This document shows positions 1 to 7,902 of a stretch of DNA of 64,000 nt, in pieces. Source of the DNA: Duganella sp. SG902. Its GTDB lineage: Bacteria; Pseudomonadota; Gammaproteobacteria; Burkholderiales; Burkholderiaceae_D. The notes under the pieces are model-generated. The model did no database searches. It worked only from the letters and a program-made list of their open reading frames with translations, and was not told the DNA's origin. Positions within the stretch are counted from its first letter, which is position 1. Each line of letters starts with the position of its first letter. Location of the stretch: positions 372,001 through 436,000 of the forward strand of contig NZ_JABMJK010000004.1 of the NCBI RefSeq assembly GCF_013376005.1, given 5' to 3'. The position numbers were made by a program, and so were the translations under genes.

Positions 1-19
1 AATGGTGGCTGCCATCGTC

Positions 20-28
20 TGGTAAAAT
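20..28 (+). promoter_or_regulatory. extended -10 promoter element for tkt
   Basis: TG at 20-21, one base, then TAAAAT at 23-28 forms an extended -10 box about 59 bp before the transketolase start. The -35 position falls at the very edge of the window and cannot be judged. A similar TGGTAAAAT element precedes acs at 58583-58591. Confidence 0.4.
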
Positions 29-86
29 AATGGGCTCTGCAAGCTCCGCCCTTGCGCCCAGTTTCCATACTTCCGTGATATCAACG

Positions 87-2081
87 ATGACTTCTACGCT
101 CCCCACCACCCAAATGGCTAACGCGATCCGCGCGCTGGCAATGGACGCCGTCCAGAAGGCCAACTCCGGCCACCCAGGCATGCCGATGGGCATGGCCGAA
201 ATCGCCGTGGCGCTGTGGTCCGGCCATTACAGCCACAACCCGGCCAATCCGAAATGGGTGAACCGCGACCGCTTCCTGCTGTCGAACGGCCACGGCTCGA
301 TGCTGCACTACGCGCTGCTGCACCTGGCCGGCTATGCGGTGAGCATGGACGACATCAAGGCCTTCCGCCAGATGCACTCGAAGACCCCGGGCCACCCGGA
401 AGTCGGCTACACCCCGGGCGTGGAAACCACCACCGGCCCGCTGGGCCAGGGCATCGCCAACGCGGTCGGCATGGCGCTGGCCGAATGGCTGCTGGCGAGC
501 GAATTCAACAAGCCGGGCCTGGACGTGGTCGACCACTACACCTACGCCTTCGTCGGCGACGGCTGCCTGATGGAAGGCATCTCGCACGAGGCGTGCGCGC
601 TGGCCGGCACCCTGGGCCTGAAAAAACTGATCGCCCTGTACGACGACAACGGCATCTCGATCGACGGCAAGGTCGAGGGCTGGTTCACCGACGACACCCC
701 GGCCCGCTTTGAGGCCTACGGCTGGAACGTGATCCGCGCGGTGGACGGCCACGACGTGGCCGCCGTCTCGGCCGCCATCGCCGCCGCCAAGAAGGCGGAC
801 AAGCCGACCCTGATCTGCTGCAAGACCATCATCGGCAAGGGCTCGCCGAACCTGCAAGGCGGCGACAAGGTGCACGGCGCCGCGCTGGGCGAGAAGGAAG
901 TGGCCGCCGTGCGCGAGTACATCGGCTGGAGCGCCGCCCCGTTCGAGATCCCGGCCGACATCTACGCCGCCTGGGATGCCAAGGCCGCCGGTGCCAAGCA
1001 GGAAGCCGAGTGGGCCGCCAAGTTCGCCGAATACACGGCCAAATACCCGGCCGAAGCCGCGGAGCTGACCCGCCGCATGGCCGGCGAGCTGCCGGGCGCG
1101 TTTGAAGCGGCGCTGGCCGCCGGCATCGCCTCGACCGTCGAGAAGAAGGAAAACATCGCCACCCGCAAGGCCAGCCAGAACGCCATCCAGGCGCTGGCGC
1201 CGGTGCTGCCGGAATTCCTGGGCGGCTCGGCCGACCTGACCGGCTCCAACCTGACCAACTGGAAGGAAATCGTGCCGGTGCGCTCGGGCCAGCCGGGCAA
1301 CCACATCAACTACGGCGTGCGCGAGTTCGGCATGTCGGCGATCATGAACGGCGTCGCCCTGCACGGCGGCTACATCCCGTTCGGCGCCACCTTCCTGACC
1401 TTCGCCGACTACAGCCGCAACGCGCTGCGCATGGCCGCGCTGATGAAGCAGCGTTCGATCTTCGTGTTCACCCACGACTCGATCGGCCTGGGCGAGGACG
1501 GCCCGACCCACCAGTCGGTCGAGCACGTGTCGTCGCTGCGCCTGATCCCCAACCTGGACAACTGGCGTCCGTGCGACACCACCGAGTCGATGGTGGCGTG
1601 GGGCGCGGCGGTCCAGCGCAAGGATGGCCCGTCGACCCTGATCTTCTCGCGCCAGAACCTGCCGTTCCAGGAACGCAGCGAGGCGCAGATCGCCGACATC
1701 AAGCGCGGCGGCTATGTGCTGCGCGAGGCGGCCGACGCCAAGGTCACCCTGATCGCCACCGGTTCCGAGATCGAGCTGGCGCAGGCCGCCGCCTCGGCGC
1801 TGGCCGCCGAGGGCATCGTGGCGCGCGTGGTGTCGATGCCGTCGACCGATGTATTTGACCGTCAGGACGCCGCCTACAAGGCCAGCGTGCTGACCAAGGG
1901 CGTGCCCCGTGTGGCAATCGAAGCCGGCGTGACCGATTTCTGGTACAAATACGTCGGTCTGGAAGGCGCTGTTGTCGGCATCGATACCTTCGGTGAGTCG
2001 GCTCCCGCAGGCGTGCTGTTCAAGCACTTCGGCTTCACCGTCGAAAACGTCGTGGCGAAAGTCAAAGCTGTCATTGCTTAA
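87..2081 (+). CDS. tkt: transketolase
   Basis: Cytosolic thiamine-diphosphate enzyme that moves two-carbon ketol units between sugar phosphates, linking the pentose phosphate pathway and glycolysis. The 664-residue protein has the family's usual length. Visible features are the N-terminal [13 protein letters not shown] segment, the ThDP/metal-binding [13 protein letters not shown] segment (about residue 156) followed by [10 protein letters not shown], the pyrimidine-domain stretch [18 protein letters not shown], and a C-terminal domain ending near FGFTVENV. An in-frame upstream ATG at 30 would add 19 unconserved residues, so I use ATG 87, which begins [20 protein letters not shown]. It lies 48 bp upstream of gap on the same strand, so the two central-carbon genes may be co-expressed, although a -10-like box lies between them. 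Confidence 0.97.
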   Translation: MTSTLPTTQMANAIRALAMDAVQKANSGHPGMPMGMAEIAVALWSGHYSHNPANPKWVNRDRFLLSNGHGSMLHYALLHLAGYAVSMDDIKAFRQMHSKTPGHPEVGYTPGVETTTGPLGQGIANAVGMALAEWLLASEFNKPGLDVVDHYTYAFVGDGCLMEGISHEACALAGTLGLKKLIALYDDNGISIDGKVEGWFTDDTPARFEAYGWNVIRAVDGHDVAAVSAAIAAAKKADKPTLICCKTIIGKGSPNLQGGDKVHGAALGEKEVAAVREYIGWSAAPFEIPADIYAAWDAKAAGAKQEAEWAAKFAEYTAKYPAEAAELTRRMAGELPGAFEAALAAGIASTVEKKENIATRKASQNAIQALAPVLPEFLGGSADLTGSNLTNWKEIVPVRSGQPGNHINYGVREFGMSAIMNGVALHGGYIPFGATFLTFADYSRNALRMAALMKQRSIFVFTHDSIGLGEDGPTHQSVEHVSSLRLIPNLDNWRPCDTTESMVAWGAAVQRKDGPSTLIFSRQNLPFQERSEAQIADIKRGGYVLREAADAKVTLIATGSEIELAQAAASALAAEGIVARVVSMPSTDVFDRQDAAYKASVLTKGVPRVAIEAGVTDFWYKYVGLEGAVVGIDTFGESAPAGVLFKHFGFTVENVVAKVKAVIA

Positions 2082-2083
2082 TC

Positions 2084-2089
2084 TATAAT
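2084..2089 (+). promoter_or_regulatory. possible -10 box for gap
   Basis: A perfect TATAAT sits just after the tkt stop codon and 40 bp before the gap start. No convincing -35 box lies at the right distance inside the end of tkt, so this is only a candidate for an internal promoter that would let gap be expressed apart from tkt. Confidence 0.35.
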
Positions 2090-2129
2090 TGCTGGTTGCA
2101 TTAACAATATTTTTAATCAGGAGCAAAGT

Positions 2130-3140
2130 ATGACGATCAAAGTTGCAATCAACGGCTATGGCCGTATCGGCCGTAATGTGCTGCGCGCTTTCTACGAAGG
2201 CGGCAAGAAACAAGACATCCAGATCGTGGCCATCAACGATCTGGGCGACGCCAAGGCCAACGCCCACCTGACCCGCTACGACACCGCCCACGGCAAGTTC
2301 CCTGGCACCGTGGAAGTGGACGGCGACAACATGATCGTGAACGGCGACGTGATCCGCGTGTTCGCGCAGCGCAATCCGGCTGAAATCCCATGGGGCGACC
2401 TGGGCGTGGACGTGGTGCTGGAGTGCACCGGCTTCTTCACCACCAAGGAAAAAGCCTCGGCCCATCTGAAGGGCGGCGCCAAGAAGGTGATCATCTCGGC
2501 CCCGGGCGGCAAGGACGTGGACGCGACCATCGTGTACGGCGTCAACCACGGCGTGCTGAAAGCCTCGGACACCGTGATCTCGAACGCCTCGTGCACCACC
2601 AACTGCCTGGCCCCGCTGGTCAAGCCGCTGAACGACGCCATCGGCCTGGAAAACGGCCTGATGACCACCGTGCACGCCTACACCAACGACCAGGTGCTGA
2701 CCGACGTCATGCACGAAGACCTGCGCCGCGCCCGTTCGGCCACCCAGTCGATGATCCCGACCAAGACCGGCGCCGCCGCCGCGGTCGGCCTGGTGCTGCC
2801 GGAGCTGAACGGCAAGCTGGACGGTTACGCCATCCGCGTGCCGACCATCAACGTCTCGATCGTTGACCTGTCGTTCATCGCCAAGCGTGACACCACCGTG
2901 GATGAAATCAACGCCCTGATGAAGGCCGCTGCCGAAGGCCCGCTGAAAGGCGTGCTGACCTACAACACCGAACCACTGGTGTCGGTCGACTTCAACCACA
3001 ACCCGGCCTCGTCGAACTTCGACGCCACCCTGACCAAAGTGTCGGGCCGCCTGGTGAAAGTCTCGTCGTGGTACGACAACGAGTGGGGCTTCTCCAACCG
3101 TATGCTGGACACCACCGTGGCACTGATGAGCGCCAAGTAA
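2130..3140 (+). CDS. gap: type I glyceraldehyde-3-phosphate dehydrogenase
   Basis: NAD-dependent glycolytic/gluconeogenic enzyme converting glyceraldehyde-3-phosphate to 1,3-bisphosphoglycerate in the cytosol. The 336-residue protein opens with the Rossmann motif [15 protein letters not shown] and carries the active-site segment [12 protein letters not shown] with the catalytic cysteine at residue 155. [12 protein letters not shown] lies near the C terminus, as in all type I enzymes. The start is supported by AGGAGC about 8 bp upstream. It follows tkt and is closed by a strong intrinsic terminator at 3159-3195. Confidence 0.98.
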   Translation: MTIKVAINGYGRIGRNVLRAFYEGGKKQDIQIVAINDLGDAKANAHLTRYDTAHGKFPGTVEVDGDNMIVNGDVIRVFAQRNPAEIPWGDLGVDVVLECTGFFTTKEKASAHLKGGAKKVIISAPGGKDVDATIVYGVNHGVLKASDTVISNASCTTNCLAPLVKPLNDAIGLENGLMTTVHAYTNDQVLTDVMHEDLRRARSATQSMIPTKTGAAAAVGLVLPELNGKLDGYAIRVPTINVSIVDLSFIAKRDTTVDEINALMKAAAEGPLKGVLTYNTEPLVSVDFNHNPASSNFDATLTKVSGRLVKVSSWYDNEWGFSNRMLDTTVALMSAK

Positions 3141-3158
3141 TCCGATAGCGTCCGTATC

Positions 3159-3195
3159 AAAAGCCCTCCCGGCGCAAGCCGCGGAGGGCTTTTTT
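3159..3195 (+). terminator. intrinsic terminator of gap
   Basis: AAAAGCCCTCC pairs with GGAGGGCTTTT, with an inner GGC/GCC stem, and is followed by a T run. It separates the tkt-gap unit from the toxin-antitoxin pair downstream. Confidence 0.9.
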
Positions 3196-3256
3196 ATGCT
3201 TGCGACGATGTGAAATTCGGTGCAATATCGAATCAATATTGATGTTGGAGGCGATG

Positions 3257-3460
3257 ATGCGCACCACCGTAACGATTGATGATGAGTTGTATCAGAAGGC
3301 CCTTGAGGTAGCGGACCCGTCGATGGACAAGGCGGACTTGTTTCGCGAGGCGGTGAAGACCTTCGTCCGGGTACGCGCCGCCCAGCGTCTCGCCGCGCTC
3401 GGCGGTGCGGCATCAGGCATGAACGACATTCCGCGCGAGAGGAATGAGGCGGCGCGATGA
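3257..3460 (+). CDS. vapB: VapB-type antitoxin (ribbon-helix-helix)
   Basis: Small DNA-binding antitoxin expected to neutralise the PIN-domain toxin encoded next to it and to autorepress the pair. The 67-residue product begins MRTTVTIDDELYQKALEVAD, the short strand plus helix typical of type II VapB/ribbon-helix-helix proteins. A helix and a charged toxin-neutralising tail (DIPRERNEAAR) follow. ATG 3254 and 3257 are both possible. I prefer 3257 because TTGGAG at 3245-3250 then lies at a usable distance. Its stop overlaps the toxin start by four bases (ATGA), which indicates translational coupling. Confidence 0.85.
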   Translation: MRTTVTIDDELYQKALEVADPSMDKADLFREAVKTFVRVRAAQRLAALGGAASGMNDIPRERNEAAR

Positions 3461-3840
3461 AACACGGCGTGCTGGTGGATACCTCCGTGTGGGTGGACCA
3501 CTTCCGCCATCGCAACCCGGCGTTGGAGCAGCTCCTGCATCAGGACGCTGTGTTGACTCATTTGATGATTATCGGCGAGATAGCCTGCGGCACGCCGCCA
3601 AACCCGAGGGCGCGGACCCTGGGAGACCTGGGCACGCTCGCCATGGCGCAGCATGCCAGCGTCGGCGAGACCATGGCGTTCATTGAGCGGGAAGCCTTGT
3701 ATGGCTTGGGCTGCGGAGTGGTGGACATGATGCTGCTCGCCTCAACCCTCATGACGCCGGCGGCGGCACTGTGGACGCTGGATCGGCGGCTTGCGGGCCT
3801 GGCTGAACGATTTGGTGTGGCGCACCACGTGCAGCCATGA
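3457..3840 (+). CDS. vapC: VapC-type PIN-domain ribonuclease toxin
   Basis: Toxin of a type II toxin-antitoxin module, expected to be a Mg-dependent endoribonuclease that acts on tRNA or rRNA when free of VapB. The 127-residue protein has the PIN-domain acidic set: D8 in LVDTSVWVDHF, E41 in IIGEIACG, D90 in GVVDMMLLAS and D109 in WTLDRRL. It therefore looks catalytically intact. It is translationally coupled to vapB. Its stop codon lies only 3 bp before the stem of the terminator of the convergent receptor gene, so the two convergent transcripts share this junction. Confidence 0.88.
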   Translation: MKHGVLVDTSVWVDHFRHRNPALEQLLHQDAVLTHLMIIGEIACGTPPNPRARTLGDLGTLAMAQHASVGETMAFIEREALYGLGCGVVDMMLLASTLMTPAAALWTLDRRLAGLAERFGVAHHVQP

Positions 3841-3843
3841 AAA

Positions 3844-3875
3844 AAGCCCTCCCGGCGGGAACCGGGAGGGCTTTC
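3844..3875 (-). terminator. terminator of the first TonB receptor gene
   Basis: A 13-bp perfect stem (AAAGCCCTCCCGG with CCGGGAGGGCTTT, 6-nt loop). Read on the minus strand it runs into six Ts, so it is a proper intrinsic terminator for the receptor at 3909-6845. On the plus strand no T tract follows, so it would only weakly stop vapC transcription. Confidence 0.85.
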
Positions 3876-3908
3876 CGAGGGCAGGGCGGCAGCGCCGCCC
3901 ATTCCAGA

Positions 3909-6845
3909 TTACAGCGACACGCGCAGACCCAGGTAGTAGCGGCGGCCGATCGGATCGTAGGCCGATGCATCGGTCTCGGTACCGGTGGTGTTGCCTGGCA
4001 GACCGGTCACGACTGGCGGCGCCTTCTTGTCGAAGGCGTTATCCATGCCGAAGTACAGCTGGTAGTTCTTCTTCACGTCGTAGGTCAGCTGGAAGTCGGT
4101 GGTGGTGTACGAACCGATTTTCGGTGCCAGTTCCGGATTCTCGTAAGTGTTCAGGAACTGGTCGTCCAGTTTGACGCGGCCGGTGTAGGTGGTGGTGGTG
4201 CTCAGACCGAAATTGCCCCACTTGTAGGCCAGGTTCAGCACGGCCTTGTTGCGTGGCGATTCCAGCTCACCCGCCGATTCGTCTTTGTCCGCGCCTTGGG
4301 TCGGCACGTTCCACAGCGTCTTCAGGTAGGTGTAGGCGATCTTCGCATTCAGACGGCCAGGACCCACTTTGTCCGCCCACGAGGCGGTCAAGTCGATACC
4401 CTTGGTGCCCAGGCCGCCGCTGTTTTCCTGCGAGGTGTCGCTATACTTGATCGAACCCGGGCTGTTCGAGCCTTCGGCAGTGGCGCGGCGGGTAATGTAC
4501 TGGCAGTAGAAGGTGTTGCCGCCGTAGCATTGTTGCAGCGCGAACTGGCGTGGCGTGCCCACGATGGCGTCCGAGATCTTGATGTTGAAGTAGTCCGCCG
4601 TGAAGGTGAACTTGCTCAGCATAGGGATCGAGGTCGGGGTGATGACCACACCGATGGTGCTGGAACGGCCTTTTTCCGCTTTCAGGTTCGGGTTGCCGCG
4701 GTTGTAGCCGCTCACGCCCTGTTTGTCCGCCTGGTTCAGCGTGAACACGCCGCCGTTGGCAGCGATGTTGGCGGCGACACCCGGCGCCGCGCGGCAAGCC
4801 ACGCTGACCGGATCGGTCGCGGTCGCGGTCACGCCTTCGCATGGATCGCTGACCGATGGGAAGTCCTGGCTAGGCGCCTGGTACAGCTCGCTGATGTTCG
4901 GCGCGCGGGTCGACACGGCGCGGGTACCACGGAACTTGATGTCCGACACCGGCGCCCACTCCAGGCCGGCGTTCCAGCTGTTGGTGCTGCCAACGGTGGT
5001 GTAGTCGCCGTGGCGGAAGGAGCCGCGGAAGTCCAGGTTCTTGGCGAACGGCTTGTCCTTCAGCAGCGGCACGCGGGTTTCCACGAATTCTTCACGCACG
5101 ATGAAGCTGCCGTAGGTTGGCGGGGTGGCGTTGCCGGCGTTCAAGCCAGCCTGGGTCAGTGGATCCGGCACGCTGCTGGAATCTTCGCTACGCCATTCGT
5201 AGCCTGCCGCCAGGCCGATGTTGCCTGCTGGCAGACCCCATGGCAGTTCGCCGGTGATGGTGCCGCCGGCAATTTTCTGCGTGATCGCCGTTTCCAGCGA
5301 GCCTGGTGCGGTCACGTACTTCAGCGCTTCCGGCGAGATGGTGCCGAGGCCGAACACATTGATCGGCACGCAACCGTCGCGACGGGCCTGGGCGTCCGCG
5401 CACATCACGCCGCCGCCCGGGTCAGGGTTAGGCACGCCAGCCAGGGCGCTGCGCATGTTGACGATGTTGATCTGGCCGGTCGAGGCCTGCGATTCGGTGG
5501 TGCGGCCGTAGCTGACGAAGGCCTCGTAGTTCCAGTCGGTGGTGAACGGCAGGGTGCCTTTCAAGCCGGTCGCCAGGCGCAGGGTGCCGCGATTGACGGT
5601 GCTGTGGCGCGGGCCGAACTCGGCCAGGCGGCGGGTGAAGCGGTAGTCCTTCAGGCCGTCGCCGTCGGTGTCGGTCATGCGGTCCCACAGGTATTGCGGG
5701 ATCAGCGGATTGCGCACGGCCACGCCGTTGACCATGGTTTCGCCCTGCACCACGCCCGACGGACGGAAGATGTTGGACGAGTCCAGCGCGAACGGCTCGA
5801 TGTTGGTGTCGACCTTGGTCGAGGCGTAGGTGCCTTCGAAGAACGCGTTGTGGTTGTCGTTCAGCTTGAGGTTGCCGTTGGTGGCGAACAGGTAGCGCTC
5901 GGTCGGCACGGCAATGGTGCGGTACTGCGAACGGTTGAAGCCGGAGGCGGGCAGGGTGGCGCTGCCGTTGGTCGACCAGCCGATCGGGTTGCCGTTCTTG
6001 TCGTAGGTGTAGCTGGCGCCGCTGGTGCCGTAGAAGAAGCGGCCTTGCGGGGCGAAGCTGGAGTAGTACGGCGAAATGGTCTTGAAGATGTCGCGCACGT
6101 CGCCGGTCACCGCTTCGGCCAGCGAGTACTGGTCGATGTTGGCGCCCAGGCCCGGACGGTCTTTCGACATCACGGCGCCCTGTTTCGAGTAGCCGAAGTG
6201 ACCCATGATGTTGCTGGCGCCGTCGGCCGAGGTGGTGCCGAAGGTGATGGCCAGTTTTTTCTTGAAGTCGTCGCTCTTGTCGCTCTTGCCGGTCGAGGCA
6301 TCGACGGTCACGCCTTCAAAGTTTTTCTTCAGGATGATGTTGACCACACCGGCCACAGCGTCGGAACCGTAGGTCGCCGACGCGCCGCCGGTCAGCAGTT
6401 CCACGCGTTCGATGAAGTCGGTCGGGATGGTGTTCAGGTCGACCGCGGTGTCGCCTGGGACGCCGGACACGAAGCGGCGGCCGTTAACCAGCACCAGGGT
6501 ACGCGAGTCACCCAGGTTACGCAGGTTGACGGTCGACACGCCGCCGCCCGAGGTCAGGAAGTTCGAGTTGGTACGGCTCAGCGATGGCGTACCGAGGGTT
6601 GGGTTCTTCTGCAGCAGGTCCTGCAGGTTGACCGCGCCCGACGCCGCGATGTCGGCCGAGGTCAGGATCTGCAGCGGGGTTGGCGATTCGGCGCTAGGCG
6701 AGAGCAGGCGCGAGCCGGTGATCTGAACTTTCTGCACGGCGTCCGCTGGCGCGGCGTCCTGTGCGAATGCTACTTGGGCGCTCATCGCCATGCCGGCTAC
6801 GCAGATCATGCGCACGGAACGGGACAAAACTGTTTCCTTCATCAT
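3909..6845 (-). CDS. TonB-dependent outer-membrane receptor (A)
   Basis: A 978-residue outer-membrane transporter energised by TonB-ExbBD. A signal peptide (MMKETVLSRSVRMICVAGM onward) ends at AFAQ, about residue 29. The plug domain follows, opening with VQKVQITGSR and containing LTGGASATYGSDAVAGVVN, the family's plug signature. The long beta-barrel ends in an aromatic/leucine C terminus (RRYYLGLRVSL). Substrate cannot be read from sequence; iron chelates, oligosaccharides and peptides are all handled by such receptors in this family of bacteria. It is monocistronic, convergent with vapC, and preceded by a 520-bp AT-rich upstream region. It is more diverged from the other three receptors here than they are from one another. 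Confidence 0.93.
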   Translation of the reverse strand: MMKETVLSRSVRMICVAGMAMSAQVAFAQDAAPADAVQKVQITGSRLLSPSAESPTPLQILTSADIAASGAVNLQDLLQKNPTLGTPSLSRTNSNFLTSGGGVSTVNLRNLGDSRTLVLVNGRRFVSGVPGDTAVDLNTIPTDFIERVELLTGGASATYGSDAVAGVVNIILKKNFEGVTVDASTGKSDKSDDFKKKLAITFGTTSADGASNIMGHFGYSKQGAVMSKDRPGLGANIDQYSLAEAVTGDVRDIFKTISPYYSSFAPQGRFFYGTSGASYTYDKNGNPIGWSTNGSATLPASGFNRSQYRTIAVPTERYLFATNGNLKLNDNHNAFFEGTYASTKVDTNIEPFALDSSNIFRPSGVVQGETMVNGVAVRNPLIPQYLWDRMTDTDGDGLKDYRFTRRLAEFGPRHSTVNRGTLRLATGLKGTLPFTTDWNYEAFVSYGRTTESQASTGQINIVNMRSALAGVPNPDPGGGVMCADAQARRDGCVPINVFGLGTISPEALKYVTAPGSLETAITQKIAGGTITGELPWGLPAGNIGLAAGYEWRSEDSSSVPDPLTQAGLNAGNATPPTYGSFIVREEFVETRVPLLKDKPFAKNLDFRGSFRHGDYTTVGSTNSWNAGLEWAPVSDIKFRGTRAVSTRAPNISELYQAPSQDFPSVSDPCEGVTATATDPVSVACRAAPGVAANIAANGGVFTLNQADKQGVSGYNRGNPNLKAEKGRSSTIGVVITPTSIPMLSKFTFTADYFNIKISDAIVGTPRQFALQQCYGGNTFYCQYITRRATAEGSNSPGSIKYSDTSQENSGGLGTKGIDLTASWADKVGPGRLNAKIAYTYLKTLWNVPTQGADKDESAGELESPRNKAVLNLAYKWGNFGLSTTTTYTGRVKLDDQFLNTYENPELAPKIGSYTTTDFQLTYDVKKNYQLYFGMDNAFDKKAPPVVTGLPGNTTGTETDASAYDPIGRRYYLGLRVSL

Positions 6846-7182
6846 TGCGGAACTCCTTAGGTGTATTTAAACAACTCTACGCTTATTTTTTTGTTAAATT
6901 TCTTGGTTTAACTGACCAACTTTAACGACTTCATAGTCAGGTTGTAAACGTAAAAGGCCGTAAAAAATCCAACATTCGCAAAAAAGCAACAGGGCCACAA
7001 ATGTAACGAAATGTGTCTGGTTGATGAGCGGAAATAAAACCAGTTTCATGCGGATCTTATGTTGAATACCATCCTTGCAATATGGGAGTTAAATAAAAAT
7101 CCCTGCGAGGAAATTAATATCCCCCCGGACTTATTTAATCGTCAGGCGAGTGATAAAACCCGGGCGACGCGCCAAAATTTAG

Positions 7183-7199
7183 CTACGTAAATTACGTAG
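7183..7199. promoter_or_regulatory. 17-bp perfect palindrome, operator-like
   Basis: CTACGTAA, a single A, then TTACGTAG. The perfect dyad with a one-base centre resembles a homodimeric repressor site. It lies about 340 bp upstream of the receptor A start and 184 bp downstream of the Cache gene. No regulator can be named. Confidence 0.4.
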
Positions 7200-7267
7200 G
7201 GGTGGCGCACAGAAAATCGCGCGGATAACTCCGGTGGATCGGCAAATAACGCTAATTTTTGGCGGGT

Positions 7268-7288
7268 ATATGCCAATAATTGGCATAT
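7268..7288. promoter_or_regulatory. 21-bp perfect palindrome, operator-like
   Basis: Arms ATATGCCAAT and ATTGGCATAT flank one central A. It lies 77 bp beyond the stop codon of the Cache protein gene and upstream of receptor A. It could be an operator or an RNA hairpin after the Cache gene; there is no T run. Confidence 0.4.
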
Positions 7289-7365
7289 TTTACGCGTCAG
7301 TGCACCGGGCTGGTGCAATGCTTGGCAGAGGGAGAGGCCCGGCCAGAACGGCCGGGCGAGGAAGC

Positions 7366-7827
7366 TTACTTATAAATGCCGGAGCCAACCAGCATATCGT
7401 CGACGCGCTCGACATAACCGGACTTGGATTCGACCGCCTTGGTCACCGGATTCGGCCATTTAAAATCGACCCAGCCCTTGCCTTTATTCTTGGCGGTATC
7501 GACCATTTCTTTAATCATGGCCTTGCCTTCATTATCCTTTAAACCTATTAAAGGCTTTCCCACCATTTTCGGGTTATTACCGTGCGCTAAAGCAACGCCA
7601 TTCAGGTCATATACATAAATATACAAGTCGCGGTCATGAAACGCGGTGTTGGCCGGATCGGCGATGGCGGCGAACGCCTTCTCCTTGCCGTCCGATTTGA
7701 TCAGGGCCACGGCGCGCTTGACCATGGCCACCGCCTCGTCCGCGGTGCCCTTGTCGGCCGCCACTGCCGCGCCGGACGCCGCGAGCAAGCTCAGGCTCAA
7801 GGCCGCCGCGCTGAATAGTGCTCTCAT
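7366..7827 (-). CDS. secreted single-Cache-domain protein
   Basis: A 153-residue periplasmic protein. A signal peptide of about 23 residues (MRALFSAAALSLSLLAASG onward, cut near AVAA) is followed by one Cache-type sensor fold. Typical landmarks are HDRDLYIYVYDLNGVALAHG and NPKMVGKPL in the first half, and KGKGWVDFKWPNP with SGYVERVDDMLVGSGIYK at the C terminus. In chemoreceptors and sensor kinases this fold binds small carboxylates or amino acids outside the membrane. Here it stands alone without transducer or membrane anchor, so it may act as a binding partner for another sensor. It lies 75 bp downstream of glnE on the same strand. Confidence 0.85.
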   Translation of the reverse strand: MRALFSAAALSLSLLAASGAAVAADKGTADEAVAMVKRAVALIKSDGKEKAFAAIADPANTAFHDRDLYIYVYDLNGVALAHGNNPKMVGKPLIGLKDNEGKAMIKEMVDTAKNKGKGWVDFKWPNPVTKAVESKSGYVERVDDMLVGSGIYK

Positions 7828-7902
7828 ATCGTTCTCCTCTATATGGTGGAAACTGCCTCAAGAGTATTGCACCTTTCGCACCACCTGGAATCAATGACGT
7901 TG

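Larger units (their letters stand above)
6846..7365. other. 520-bp AT-rich intergenic region
   Basis: No convincing gene lies here. The region separates two minus-strand genes and must hold the promoter of receptor A. It is notably AT-rich compared with its surroundings and carries two perfect palindromes, annotated separately at 7183-7199 and 7268-7288. Confidence 0.6.

Noticed and set aside
81..3515. Very long open frame antisense to tkt and gap
   Set aside because: GC-rich codon bias keeps antisense frames open. The translation is a low-complexity His/Arg/Gly-rich string with no domain, and both sense genes are certain.
3837..6860. 1000-codon open frame antisense to receptor A
   Set aside because: Same shadow effect. 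The receptor on the minus strand has signal peptide, plug and barrel motifs.
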